Assembly: GCF_021864465.1 (NCBI RefSeq)
Contig: NZ_JAKKUV010000001.1
Location: 451,895-515,894 of the forward strand
From: Hyphobacterium sp. SN044
GTDB lineage: Bacteria > Pseudomonadota > Alphaproteobacteria > Caulobacterales > Maricaulaceae
DNA: 64,000 nucleotides
Reading direction: 5' to 3'
In this document: piece by piece, positions 8,370-15,504 of the stretch
Layout of the letters: each line of letters opens with the position of its first letter
Numbering within the stretch: position 1 is the stretch's first letter
The notes under the pieces: generated by a model
The model's database searches: none
The model's input: only the letters and a program-made list of their open reading frames with translations
What the model was told of the DNA's origin: nothing
Program-made: the position numbers and the translations under genes

Positions 8370-9455
8370 ATGCGGATATTCGCGCTCGCGCTCGCGCTTG
8401 CACTCGGACTGTCGGTTCCGGCGGTGGCTCAGGCCCAGAATGACGATCGCCCGGACTGGGCCATCGTCATCCATGGAGGGGCCGGGGTAATCGAACGCGA
8501 ATCGATGACGCCGGAGACCGAGGCGGCCTACCGCGCCGCGATGGAGGCCGCCGTGACGCGCGGGCGCGACGTTCTGGAAGCGGGAGGGTCTTCGCTCGAT
8601 GCCGTCGAGGCCGTGATCCAGGGCCTGGAAGACGATGCCATGTTCAATTCCGGACGCGGCGCGGTCTTCACCGCCGCCGGGCGTAACGAGCTCGATGCCT
8701 CGATCATGGACGGCGCGACGATGAATGCCGGCGCGGTCGCGGGCGTCACCAACGTCCGCCACCCGATCTCGCTCGCCCGTGCGGTGATGGAAAACTCCCT
8801 TCACGTCATGTTGCAGGGCGAGGGGGCGGAAACCTTCGCCGAGGAACAGGGGCTGGAACTCGTCGAGCCGGCATATTTCTTCACCGAACGCCGCTGGCAG
8901 GCGCTGGAGCGCGCGCTCGAAGGTCTCGGCCTGCCGATCCCGGATCGCCCCCAGGGCGCGCCGGAACCCGAAGAGGTCGACCACACCCTGCTGGAACGCG
9001 ACGCGCTCGAACACCGTTTCGGCACGGTTGGCGTGGTGGCGATGGACGTGAACGGCCACATCGCGGCCGGAACCTCCACCGGCGGGACGACCGCCAAACG
9101 CTGGGGCCGGGTCGGCGATTCCCCGGTGATCGGCGCGGGCACCTATGCCGATGCGCGCTGCGGCGTCTCCGCAACCGGCACGGGCGAATACTTCATCCGC
9201 TTGTCGGTCGCCGCCCGCATCTGCATGGAAGTGGAGATGGGGGATCGCGGCGCTGAAGAGATTGAAAACGCGGGACAGGCCGCCGCCGATCTCGTCATCC
9301 ACGGCGCGCTGACCGATATGGGCGGCGATGGCGGGGTGATCGTGCTGACCAGCGATGGCCGGCCGGGCTGGAGCTTCAACACGGCGGGCATGTACCGCGC
9401 CAGCCAGGTCGCGGGAGAAGACCCGGTCATCGCGATCTACGGGGACGAAGGCTGA
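8370..9455 (+). CDS. Isoaspartyl peptidase / L-asparaginase, Ntn-hydrolase type, exported
   Basis: This 361-residue precursor is a plant-type asparaginase that autocleaves into two subunits and hydrolyses isoaspartyl dipeptides and asparagine. A signal peptide is visible at residues 1-24 (LALALALGLSVPAVAQA), followed by WAIVIHGGAG, the family N-terminal motif. NSGRGAVFTAAG and LDASIMDG are the substrate and sodium loop regions. The autocleavage site is Gly218-Thr219 in FGTVGVVAMD, and the substrate-binding GTSTGGTTAKRWGRVGDSP follows. The start at 8370 is preceded by AAAGGGGAG; an in-frame GTG nine codons earlier is less likely. Export points to a periplasmic role in peptide salvage or protein-damage turnover. 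Confidence 0.94.
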   Translation: MRIFALALALALGLSVPAVAQAQNDDRPDWAIVIHGGAGVIERESMTPETEAAYRAAMEAAVTRGRDVLEAGGSSLDAVEAVIQGLEDDAMFNSGRGAVFTAAGRNELDASIMDGATMNAGAVAGVTNVRHPISLARAVMENSLHVMLQGEGAETFAEEQGLELVEPAYFFTERRWQALERALEGLGLPIPDRPQGAPEPEEVDHTLLERDALEHRFGTVGVVAMDVNGHIAAGTSTGGTTAKRWGRVGDSPVIGAGTYADARCGVSATGTGEYFIRLSVAARICMEVEMGDRGAEEIENAGQAAADLVIHGALTDMGGDGGVIVLTSDGRPGWSFNTAGMYRASQVAGEDPVIAIYGDEG

Positions 9456-9638
9456 TCAGCGCTTGGCGATCCGGCTGCCGGTGCTGAAGGCGGCACCCAT
9501 GACGAGTGCGAAGATCAGCCCCCACAGCAAGCTGCCGAAGAGCAGCCAGCCGATCACGAAACCGGTTACGAGTCCGCTTGCATCGAGCGGCGTGAATTCC
9601 AGTCCGCTTTTCAGATTGTCCGGGTTTTCGTCTGTCAT
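9456..9638 (-). CDS. Small membrane protein, about 60 residues
   Basis: This 60-residue protein starts MTDENPDNLKSG and has one or two membrane helices (SGLVTGFVIGWLLFGSLLWGLIFALV...) and a short basic tail, RIAKR. The start at 9638 removes an implausible upstream extension rich in Arg and His. Its stop abuts the stop of the peptidase gene. The hydrophobic pattern and the charged ends make real coding likely, but I recognise no family. It could be a small stress or membrane-stabilising protein; nothing in the sequence decides this. Confidence 0.55.
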   Translation of the reverse strand: MTDENPDNLKSGLEFTPLDASGLVTGFVIGWLLFGSLLWGLIFALVMGAAFSTGSRIAKR

Positions 9639-9743
9639 GCGGGTCGTCCAGCGTGTGTCGATTGCGAACATGATCGCGTGTCTCATGCCGTCCCGGCAGA
9701 GGAATAGTAATGCGCGGTTTCCCTCCCGTGAAGCTGTCCCGGA

Positions 9744-10157
9744 ATGACCTTCCATCGACATTCGCCCGTCACGGCCGGCGCGCTCTATTTCGCGCTCGTC
9801 TTCGCGGCGGGCTTCGTATTGGGCGCGATCCGGACTCTGTTGCTGGCTCCGCGCATCGGCGACCTTGCCGCTGTTGCAATCGAACTTCCCGTCATGCTGG
9901 CTGTAGCATGGATCGCCTGTGGTACGGTGCTGCGTTGGGTTAAGCCGGGGCAGGGGATTGCGGCGCGCGCCGTCATGGGGGTCAGCGCCTTTGCCCTGCT
10001 GATGGCGGCCGAACTGGCCCTGTCGCTTGCTCTCGGCACTCCCTCGATCGCCGCATGGTTCTCGGGCCTGACGTCCGCCGCAGGATTGCTCGGCCTCGCC
10101 GGTCAGGTCGCCTTCGCCATCTTCCCGATGATCCGGCAGCGTCCCGCTTCCAATTAG
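9744..10157 (+). CDS. Four-helix membrane protein, conserved hypothetical
   Basis: This 137-residue, almost entirely hydrophobic protein has four predicted membrane helices: AGALYFALVFAAGFVLGAIRTLLL, LAAVAIELPVMLAVAWIACG, ARAVMGVSAFALLMAAELAL and a final helix before a short Arg-rich tail. The pattern FVLGAIRTLLLAPRIG followed by a Glu-Leu-Pro in helix two recurs in small alphaproteobacterial membrane proteins of unknown function that I have seen. Its stop codon overlaps the hmgA operator palindrome, so hmgA probably has its own promoter inside the 3' end of this gene. No catalytic residues can be named. Confidence 0.7.
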   Translation: MTFHRHSPVTAGALYFALVFAAGFVLGAIRTLLLAPRIGDLAAVAIELPVMLAVAWIACGTVLRWVKPGQGIAARAVMGVSAFALLMAAELALSLALGTPSIAAWFSGLTSAAGLLGLAGQVAFAIFPMIRQRPASN

Positions 10158-10171
10158 TTACAAATGTAACT
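10156..10171. promoter_or_regulatory. Palindromic operator upstream of hmgA
   Basis: AGTTACA (10156-10162), AA, TGTAACT (10165-10171) is a perfect 7-bp inverted repeat, 35 bases before the hmgA start. TATATT at 10171-10176 could be a -10 element overlapped by it. The shape fits a dimeric MarR, TetR or GntR-type repressor of homogentisate catabolism; the cognate protein is not in the window. Confidence 0.6.
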
Positions 10172-10205
10172 ATATTCGCCGGCAATCAGCCGAAGGAGTC
10201 GCGTC

Positions 10206-11354
10206 ATGGGCAATCGCAAGTGGATTTCCGCCTCCCGGATCGAGGGCAATGCCTCGCGTCAGGCGCATGCCGACATGCCGGAAGGCACCTATGAGCGCGA
10301 GATGTCGAAGGAGGGCTTTTTCGGCCCGGCCGCCTTCCTGCACCACAAGAATCCGCCGACCGGCTGGGTCGATTTCGATGGCCCGCTGAAGCCGCGCGCC
10401 TTCGACCTGACGAAGCTGAACGCCGCCGAGACCAGCCCGTGGGCTTCGCACCCGGTGCTCTACAACAAGGCGACGGATGTCCGCTTCTGGAAGCTGGCCG
10501 AGCCGATGACGGCGCTCGCCCGCAACGGCGATGGCGACCAGCTGCTCTTCATCCATGCCGGCCGCGCCGATCTTTACTGCGACTTCGGTCATCTCGCGGT
10601 GGAGCCGGGCGACTATGTCTACCTGCCGCGCGGCACGATGTGGCGCTTTGTGCCGTCAGAGCCGCTCGCCGTCCTGATGATCGAGGCGACGAACACCCAC
10701 TACACCCTGCCGGACAAGGGTCTGGTCGGACCGCACGCCATCTTCGACCCGGCCATGCTCGATGCGCCGGAGATGGATGAGGCCTTCCGCGCCCAGCAGT
10801 CTGACCAGAACCACGAATGGACGGTGGAAGTGAAAAAGCGCCGCGAGATCAGCCGCATCCGCTATCCCTTCAACCCGCTCGATGCGGTGGGCTGGCATGG
10901 CGAGCTGTCGCCGGTGCGCCTCAATGTGCGCCATATCCGCCCGCTGATGAGCCACCGCTATCACCTGCCGCCGAGCGCGCACACGACCTTCCTGTCGGAC
11001 CGCTTCGTCGTTTGCACCTTTGCGCCGCGCCCGTTCGAGACCGATCCCGGCGCGCTGAAAGTGCCCTTCTTCCATAACAATGACGACTACGACGAAGTGT
11101 TGTTCTACCACGCCGGCGACTTCTTCAGCCGCGACAATATCGATGCCGGGATGATGACCTTCCACCCGTCGGGCTTCACCCACGGGCCGCACCCCAAGGC
11201 GCTGAAGAACATGCTGAAACAGTCCAAGGAAGCGACCGACGAATACGCCGTGATGATCGACACCCGCGACCCGCTCGACGTGGGCGAGGGCGCCGCGGCG
11301 GTCGAGAACCACGACTACGTCAATTCCTGGAAACCGAAGGCCGCGGCGGAGTAG
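10206..11354 (+). CDS. hmgA: Homogentisate 1,2-dioxygenase
   Basis: This 382-residue protein is the compact bacterial form of homogentisate 1,2-dioxygenase. It opens the aromatic ring of homogentisate to maleylacetoacetate in tyrosine and phenylalanine breakdown, using one non-haem iron in the cytoplasm. Recognisable parts are the cupin-like N-terminal region with HKNPPTGWVDFDGPL, the VYLPRGTMWRF strand, NNDDYDEVLFYHAGDFFSR carrying a likely iron-binding Glu, and FHPSGFTHGPHP with His326 as probable iron ligand. AAGGAG lies before the ATG. The next pathway hydrolase, fahA, is 2.3 kb downstream, with a bicarbonate cassette in between; the intermediate isomerase and 4-hydroxyphenylpyruvate dioxygenase are not in the window. 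Confidence 0.94.
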   Translation: MGNRKWISASRIEGNASRQAHADMPEGTYEREMSKEGFFGPAAFLHHKNPPTGWVDFDGPLKPRAFDLTKLNAAETSPWASHPVLYNKATDVRFWKLAEPMTALARNGDGDQLLFIHAGRADLYCDFGHLAVEPGDYVYLPRGTMWRFVPSEPLAVLMIEATNTHYTLPDKGLVGPHAIFDPAMLDAPEMDEAFRAQQSDQNHEWTVEVKKRREISRIRYPFNPLDAVGWHGELSPVRLNVRHIRPLMSHRYHLPPSAHTTFLSDRFVVCTFAPRPFETDPGALKVPFFHNNDDYDEVLFYHAGDFFSRDNIDAGMMTFHPSGFTHGPHPKALKNMLKQSKEATDEYAVMIDTRDPLDVGEGAAAVENHDYVNSWKPKAAAE

Positions 11355-11390
11355 ACCGGGCAAGCTTTCTGCTTGTGCGACCCGGTTTTG
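11355..11390 (+). terminator. Probable terminator after hmgA
   Basis: ACCGGG-CAAGC (11355-11365) pairs with GCTTG (11371-11375) and, after a 5-base bulge, CCCGGT (11381-11386), then TTTTG. The bulge makes this weaker than the other terminators in the window, but the position right after the hmgA stop supports it. Confidence 0.5.
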
Positions 11391-11439
11391 GCTTCGCCAA
11401 GCCGCGGGACGTTAGAAATCTGAGCGCTTCGCAGAATCC

Positions 11440-11550
11440 ATTCCGACGCTTCCCGGAACCGGCGCAGCCGGTATCCGGGATCCAGCTTTCATGGCTTCCG
11501 GCCCCGGTCTTCGCCTGCGGCGAAACCGGGGAGCGGCGGTGAGGGGTACA
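11440..11550. repeat. Dispersed repeat, family R3, between hmgA and the carbonic anhydrase gene
   Basis: The 298-base gap carries the R3 pair: a cccggaaccggcgcagccgg..tccggga palindrome and ccccggtcttcgcc..ggcgaaaccgggg. The rest (11391-11439 and 11551-11652) shows no gene. Confidence 0.7.
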
Positions 11551-11652
11551 GACCGGGGGGCCGAATGCTGAAATCGCTTCACGGCGTTGAAACCCGCTTC
11601 TACCCGGCGTATCCCATCGCGCAATAGAACCGTCAGACGAGGTCCCCCGCCC

Positions 11653-12285
11653 GTGATTCCCGAGAAGCTCGAATCCGGTTTCCGCCGTTTCCGCGAGGAG
11701 CTCTATCCGCGTCACCGGCGCACCTACGAGCAGCTGGCCGACAAGGGCCAGCGTCCGCACACGCTGGTCATCGGGTGCAGCGACAGCCGGGTCGATCCCG
11801 CCGCGATCTTCGATGCCGGTCCGGGTGAGCTTTTCGTTGTGCGCAATGTCGCCAACCTGGTCCCGCCCTTCGAGACCGATGGCGGGTTTCACGGCGTCTC
11901 CGCGGCGGTCGAGTTCGCGGTGACGGCGCTCGAAGTCGCCAACATCCTCGTCATGGGCCACCGCCAGTGCGGCGGCGTCCATGCCTGCGCCGCCGGCGCC
12001 CCGAAGGATGGCAGCCTCTTCGTCGGCCACTGGGTCAGCGCGCTGGATCCGGCCCTCGCTGAAAGCCGCGCCGAACTGGGCACGCATGCCCCGGTCGAGG
12101 CGATCGCCGACGACCTCGAATTGCGCGCCATCCGCCATTCCATCGAGCGTCTGAGGACCTACCCCTTCGTCGCGGAGGCGGTTGCCGACGGCCGGTTGAG
12201 GCTGCACGGCGCGCGCTTCGGCGTGGCCGATGGCCGCCTCGAATGGATGGAAGACGACGGGTCGTTCAGCGTTTTCGAGGACTAG
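11653..12285 (+). CDS. Beta-class carbonic anhydrase
   Basis: This 210-residue protein is a beta-carbonic anhydrase interconverting CO2 and bicarbonate with a catalytic zinc. The zinc ligands are visible as CSDSRVDP (Cys42, Asp44, Arg46) and HRQCGG (His103, Cys106). The start is taken at GTG 11653 (VIPEKLESGFRRF), which matches the family N-terminus; an in-frame ATG at 11587 would add 22 basic residues. The sbtA-like bicarbonate transporter gene begins 15 bases after the stop and sbtB follows, so the enzyme most likely supplies or consumes transported bicarbonate in the cytoplasm. It heads a four-gene co-directional run that ends with fahA. Confidence 0.93.
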   Translation: MIPEKLESGFRRFREELYPRHRRTYEQLADKGQRPHTLVIGCSDSRVDPAAIFDAGPGELFVVRNVANLVPPFETDGGFHGVSAAVEFAVTALEVANILVMGHRQCGGVHACAAGAPKDGSLFVGHWVSALDPALAESRAELGTHAPVEAIADDLELRAIRHSIERLRTYPFVAEAVADGRLRLHGARFGVADGRLEWMEDDGSFSVFED

Positions 12286-12300
12286 GGAAAGGGCGTCAGC

Positions 12301-13263
12301 GTGGATGTGTTCGACCTCGCGGCGGCCAATCTGATCTCGCCGCCCATCCTGTTCTTCCTGCTCGGCCTCATGGCGGCGCTCGTCCGCTCTGACCTCGCCA
12401 TACCCGAGGCCGTCGCCAAGGGCATCTCGATCTATCTGGTCATGGCGATCGGCTTCAAGGGCGGGGCGGAAATGGCCGCCAGCCCGCTTGTCGCGGCCGC
12501 GCTGGCCATCGTTGCCGGTATCGTTCTGTCCGCCGCCTTGCCCTTCATCAGCTTCGGCGCGCTGCGCGCCACCAGCCGCCTGCCGCGCGTCGATGCCGCG
12601 GCGATTGCCGCGCATTACGGCTCGATCTCGATCGTCACCTTCATTGCCGCGTCCGATGCCGGCATGGCGATGGGACTGGCGGCGGCCGGTTTCATGGTCG
12701 CGGTCGCCGCGGCGATGGAAGCCCCGGCGATCTTCTCCGGCCTGGCGCTCGCCGGCCGGCGCGAAGGCGAGGGCGGCGGCACCATGATCCGCGAGATTGC
12801 CTTCAACGGCTCCATCGTCCTTCTCATCGGCGCCTTCGCCATCGGCTGGGCGACGGGCGAGCGCGGCATGGCGATGGTCCAGCCCTTCTTCGGCGACATC
12901 TTCCGCGGCGTGCTGTGCCTCTTCCTGCTCGACATGGGGCTGGTTGCCGGCCGCGGCCTCCGCCGCAGTGCCGGCAAGCTCGACTGGCGCGTCCTCGTGC
13001 ACGGCCTCTACATGCCGTTGATTGGCGCCGCCCTCGGGCTCGGCCTCGCGGCCCTGATCGGCCTTGAACCCGGCAGCGCGGCGCTCCTGATGACGCTCGC
13101 GGCCAGCGCCTCCTACATCGCCGTGCCTGCCGCCATGCGTCTGGCCCTGCCGGAAGCCGATCCGTCGGTCTCGCTCACCCTGTCGCTGGGGATCACCTTC
13201 CCCTTCAATCTTGTCTTCGGCATCCCGATCTATTTCGCAGCGGCGCAGTGGGCGCTCGGCTAG
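12301..13263 (+). CDS. sbtA: SbtA-family sodium-dependent bicarbonate transporter
   Basis: This 320-residue inner-membrane protein has about ten helices and the SbtA inverted-repeat layout. The N-terminal half has LISPPILFFLLGLMAAL, then LAIPEAVAKGISIYLVMAIGFKGG, a strongly conserved SbtA block; the C-terminal half repeats the pattern with GVLCLFLLDMGLVAG and AASASYIAVPAAMRLALPEA. In cyanobacteria SbtA imports bicarbonate with sodium. Here the host looks heterotrophic, so the substrate bicarbonate probably feeds carboxylases or pH control. GTG at 12301 is the start, 15 bases after the carbonic anhydrase stop, and the PII-like sbtB gene follows nine bases downstream. This tight CA-SbtA-SbtB order makes the assignment firm. 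Confidence 0.88.
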   Translation: MDVFDLAAANLISPPILFFLLGLMAALVRSDLAIPEAVAKGISIYLVMAIGFKGGAEMAASPLVAAALAIVAGIVLSAALPFISFGALRATSRLPRVDAAAIAAHYGSISIVTFIAASDAGMAMGLAAAGFMVAVAAAMEAPAIFSGLALAGRREGEGGGTMIREIAFNGSIVLLIGAFAIGWATGERGMAMVQPFFGDIFRGVLCLFLLDMGLVAGRGLRRSAGKLDWRVLVHGLYMPLIGAALGLGLAALIGLEPGSAALLMTLAASASYIAVPAAMRLALPEADPSVSLTLSLGITFPFNLVFGIPIYFAAAQWALG

Positions 13264-13272
13264 GAGGCCGCC

Positions 13273-13608
13273 ATGCAGACCACGCTCAAGAAACGCCTGG
13301 AAATCGTGATCGAGGCTCCCGTCATCGACCGGCTCCGCCGCGTGCTCGATGACAAGGGGGTCAGCGGCTATACCATCATCCCCGCCGTCGCGGGGCGCGG
13401 CCGGCATGGCCGCTGGAACCGCGAGGGCGAGATCAGCGATACCGGGCGCATGATGGTGCTGTTCGCCATCATCGACCCGTCCGAACTCGACGACATGCTC
13501 GCCGCCGTCTATGCCGTCCTTTCACGCCAGATCGGTATCGTCTCGGTCAGCGACGTCCAGGTCGTCCGCGACGATCATTTCCGCCGCACAAGCCGTGCGG
13601 ACACTTAG
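13273..13608 (+). CDS. sbtB: SbtB-like PII-family regulator of bicarbonate transport
   Basis: This 111-residue protein has the ferredoxin-like PII fold pattern of SbtB: KRLEIVIEAPVIDRLRRVLDDKGVSGYTIIP for the first strand-helix-strand, a T-loop region AGRGRHGRWNREGEISDTG, and the second half MVLFAIIDPSELDDML..GIVSVSDVQVVRDDHF. In cyanobacteria SbtB binds adenine nucleotides, including cAMP, and controls SbtA. The C-terminal CGPxGC segment found in many cyanobacterial SbtB proteins is absent; the protein ends soon after the HF of the last strand. GGAGG lies before the ATG, and the stop of sbtA is nine bases upstream, so the pair is almost certainly co-expressed. Confidence 0.82.
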   Translation: MQTTLKKRLEIVIEAPVIDRLRRVLDDKGVSGYTIIPAVAGRGRHGRWNREGEISDTGRMMVLFAIIDPSELDDMLAAVYAVLSRQIGIVSVSDVQVVRDDHFRRTSRADT

Positions 13609-13632
13609 AAGCAAACCAGCAGGAACCGCCTC

Positions 13633-14646
13633 ATGAAACTCGCCACGCTCAGGAATGGCACCCGCGATGGCCGCCTCGTCGTCGTCTCGAAGGATCTCGC
13701 GACCTGTGTCGACGCCTCGACCGTCGCGCCGACGCTGCAGGCCGCGCTCGACGACTGGGAGAATTGCGAAGGCGCCCTGCGCGACCTGTCCTGGCAGCTG
13801 ACCGAGGGCAACGTCCCCGTCGAACGATTCCACGAACGCGAGGCGATGTCGCCCCTGCCGCGCGCCTATCAGTGGGCGGATGGCTCGGCCTACGTCAATC
13901 ACGTCGAACTAGTGCGCAAGGCCCGCGGCGCGGAAATGCCGGACAGCTTCTGGACCGATCCGCTGATCTACCAGGGCGGCTCCGACGCCTTCCTGGGTCC
14001 GCGCGACCCGATCCCGCTGGGCGACGAGGCCTGGGGCTGCGATTTCGAGGGCGAGGTCGCCGTCATCACCGGCGACGCCCCGATGGGCGTGAAGGCCGAC
14101 CAGGCGAAGGATGCCATACGCCTGATCATGATCGTCAACGACGTCTCGCTGCGCGGCCTGATCCCGGCTGAGCTGGGCAAGGGCTTCGGCTTCTTCCAGT
14201 CGAAGCCGCCGAGCGCCTTCTCGCCGGTCGCCGTGACGCCGGACGAGCTGGGCGATGCCTGGGACGGCGGCAAGGTGCACCTGCCGCTGCATTCCTGGCT
14301 CAATGGCGAGAAATTCGGCGAGCCGCGCTGCGAGGTCGACATGACGTTCGATTTCCCGCGCCTGATCGAGCATGTCGCCAAGACGCGCCCGATCACCGCC
14401 GGGTCGATCATCGGCTCCGGCACGGTCTCCAACAAGATGGACGGCGGCCCCGGCAAGCCGGTATCGGAGGGCGGTGTCGGCTATTCCTGCATCGCGGAAA
14501 TCCGCATGATCGAGACGATCGAGGACGGCAAGCCGAAGACCGATTTCATGCGCTTCGGCGACACGATCCGCATCGAGATGCTGGACGGCACCGGCCATTC
14601 CGTCTTCGGCGCCATCGAACAGACGGTGGTGAAGTACGAGGGGTGA
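13633..14646 (+). CDS. fahA: Fumarylacetoacetate hydrolase
   Basis: This 337-residue protein belongs to the fumarylacetoacetase family and would cleave fumarylacetoacetate into fumarate and acetoacetate, the last step of tyrosine breakdown. The N-terminal MKLATLRNGTRDGRLVVVSKDL is the typical start of the alphaproteobacterial enzyme. Metal-binding and catalytic blocks include CDFEGEVAVITGD (acidic metal ligands), IVNDVSLRGL, GKGFGFFQSKPPSAFSP and TAGSIIGSGTVSNK. It starts 24 bases after sbtB and probably reads through from that unit. Placement in the same orientation as hmgA 2.3 kb upstream supports the pathway role over other members of this broad family. Confidence 0.9.
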   Translation: MKLATLRNGTRDGRLVVVSKDLATCVDASTVAPTLQAALDDWENCEGALRDLSWQLTEGNVPVERFHEREAMSPLPRAYQWADGSAYVNHVELVRKARGAEMPDSFWTDPLIYQGGSDAFLGPRDPIPLGDEAWGCDFEGEVAVITGDAPMGVKADQAKDAIRLIMIVNDVSLRGLIPAELGKGFGFFQSKPPSAFSPVAVTPDELGDAWDGGKVHLPLHSWLNGEKFGEPRCEVDMTFDFPRLIEHVAKTRPITAGSIIGSGTVSNKMDGGPGKPVSEGGVGYSCIAEIRMIETIEDGKPKTDFMRFGDTIRIEMLDGTGHSVFGAIEQTVVKYEG

Positions 14647-14679
14647 TGTCGTTGGCTGGATGACTGCCAGCGGAATAGT

Positions 14680-15005
14680 GCGTTGAAAACACCCCTCCCT
14701 CCCCTTGATGGGGAGGGACGCGAGCGACACCCGACAGGGTGACGGGAGCGGGGTGGGGTGAGCGTTCAAATCCCAACTGACGTTTCCCGGACGGCGAAGC
14801 CGGTCCGGGACCCAGAATTATTCTTGTCTGTGCGGGCCCCGGTCTTCGTCTTCCCCGCGAATGCGGGGACTCCGAAACCGGGGAGCGTCAGGATTGGCGA
14901 TTTGAGAACCGGGTTTCCCGCGATCCCCGCATTCGCGGGGACAGGCATTGGGAACCCGAAGCTCGCCGCACGCGTCAGGTCCCCGTTTTCACGGGGACCC
15001 CATGA
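14680..15005. repeat. Cluster of dispersed repeats R1, R3 and R5 after fahA
   Basis: The gap between fahA and hspQ is repeat DNA: R1 (ctccccttgatggggaggga..gggagcggggtggggtga, about 14697-14760), R3 (cccggacggcgaagccggtccggga, 14786-14810, with a second arm to about 14885) and short R5 palindromes near 14850 and 14930, ending in gtccccgttttcacggggac (14982-15001). No gene is seen. Confidence 0.8.
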
Positions 15006-15010
15006 TTGGC

Positions 15011-15343
15011 CTAATGCCCCTTCGGACCGGCCTTGGGCAGGTAGCGCTCGCCGTCGAACCGGTCGAACTGTGCCTTGGCATCGGGATGCCCGACCGGACC
15101 GTGTTCGGCGTCGGGCAGCAGATTCTGCTCCGAGACATAGGCCGTGTAGTAGCTGTCCTCGTTCTCGGCATAGACATGATAGAAGGGCTGGTCCTTCCGC
15201 GGACGGATTTCCTCCGGGATGGCCAGCCACCATTCCTCGCTGTTCGCGAACACCGGATCGACGTCGAAAATGACGCCCCGGAACGGAAACAGCCGGTGGC
15301 GGACCACCGCGCCAATGGCGAATTTTGCTTCTTTTTCGGTCAT
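15011..15343 (-). CDS. hspQ: Heat-shock protein HspQ / hemimethylated-DNA-binding YccV family
   Basis: This 110-residue protein fits the YccV/HspQ fold: AKFAIGAVVRHRLFPFRGVIFDVDP, then SEEWWLAIPEEIRPRKDQPFYHV, and YVSEQNLLPDAEHGPVGHP. In enterobacteria HspQ is a heat-shock protein that affects Lon-mediated proteolysis and DnaA stability; the family also binds hemimethylated DNA. The start at 15343 gives MTEKEAKF, the usual N-terminus; the upstream in-frame sequence is Arg- and Ser-rich and not family-like. A sigma-32-like promoter candidate lies about 65-90 bases upstream. It is divergent from the Ppx/GppA phosphatase gene. Confidence 0.88.
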   Translation of the reverse strand: MTEKEAKFAIGAVVRHRLFPFRGVIFDVDPVFANSEEWWLAIPEEIRPRKDQPFYHVYAENEDSYYTAYVSEQNLLPDAEHGPVGHPDAKAQFDRFDGERYLPKAGPKGH

Positions 15344-15406
15344 CTTGCCCACCGTAATGCTGGGAGCGTGTCCCTCGCTCACGCATACGCAGCTTGATGA
15401 TCGCTG

Positions 15407-15431
15407 GATGCGCACTATCCTGACACTCAAG
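15407..15431 (-). promoter_or_regulatory. Candidate heat-shock (sigma-32) promoter for hspQ
   Basis: Read on the minus strand, CTTGAG (15431-15426) is separated by 13 bases from CGCATC (15412-15407). This resembles the CTTGA / CCCCAT spacing of sigma-32 promoters, but the -10 match is partial. Confidence 0.35.
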
Positions 15432-15504
15432 GCAAAGTTCGGGCCGGATTGCGCTGGGCGCGCCACAATCATGGCGCTGCCGCGCTTCGGCGGAAGGAAA
15501 GACC

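Noticed and set aside
11320-13407. A 695-codon open frame on the minus strand opposite the carbonic anhydrase and sbtA genes
   Set aside because: It mirrors the GC-rich third positions of three well-supported plus-strand genes and is dominated by Arg, Gly, Asp, Glu and His without any domain.
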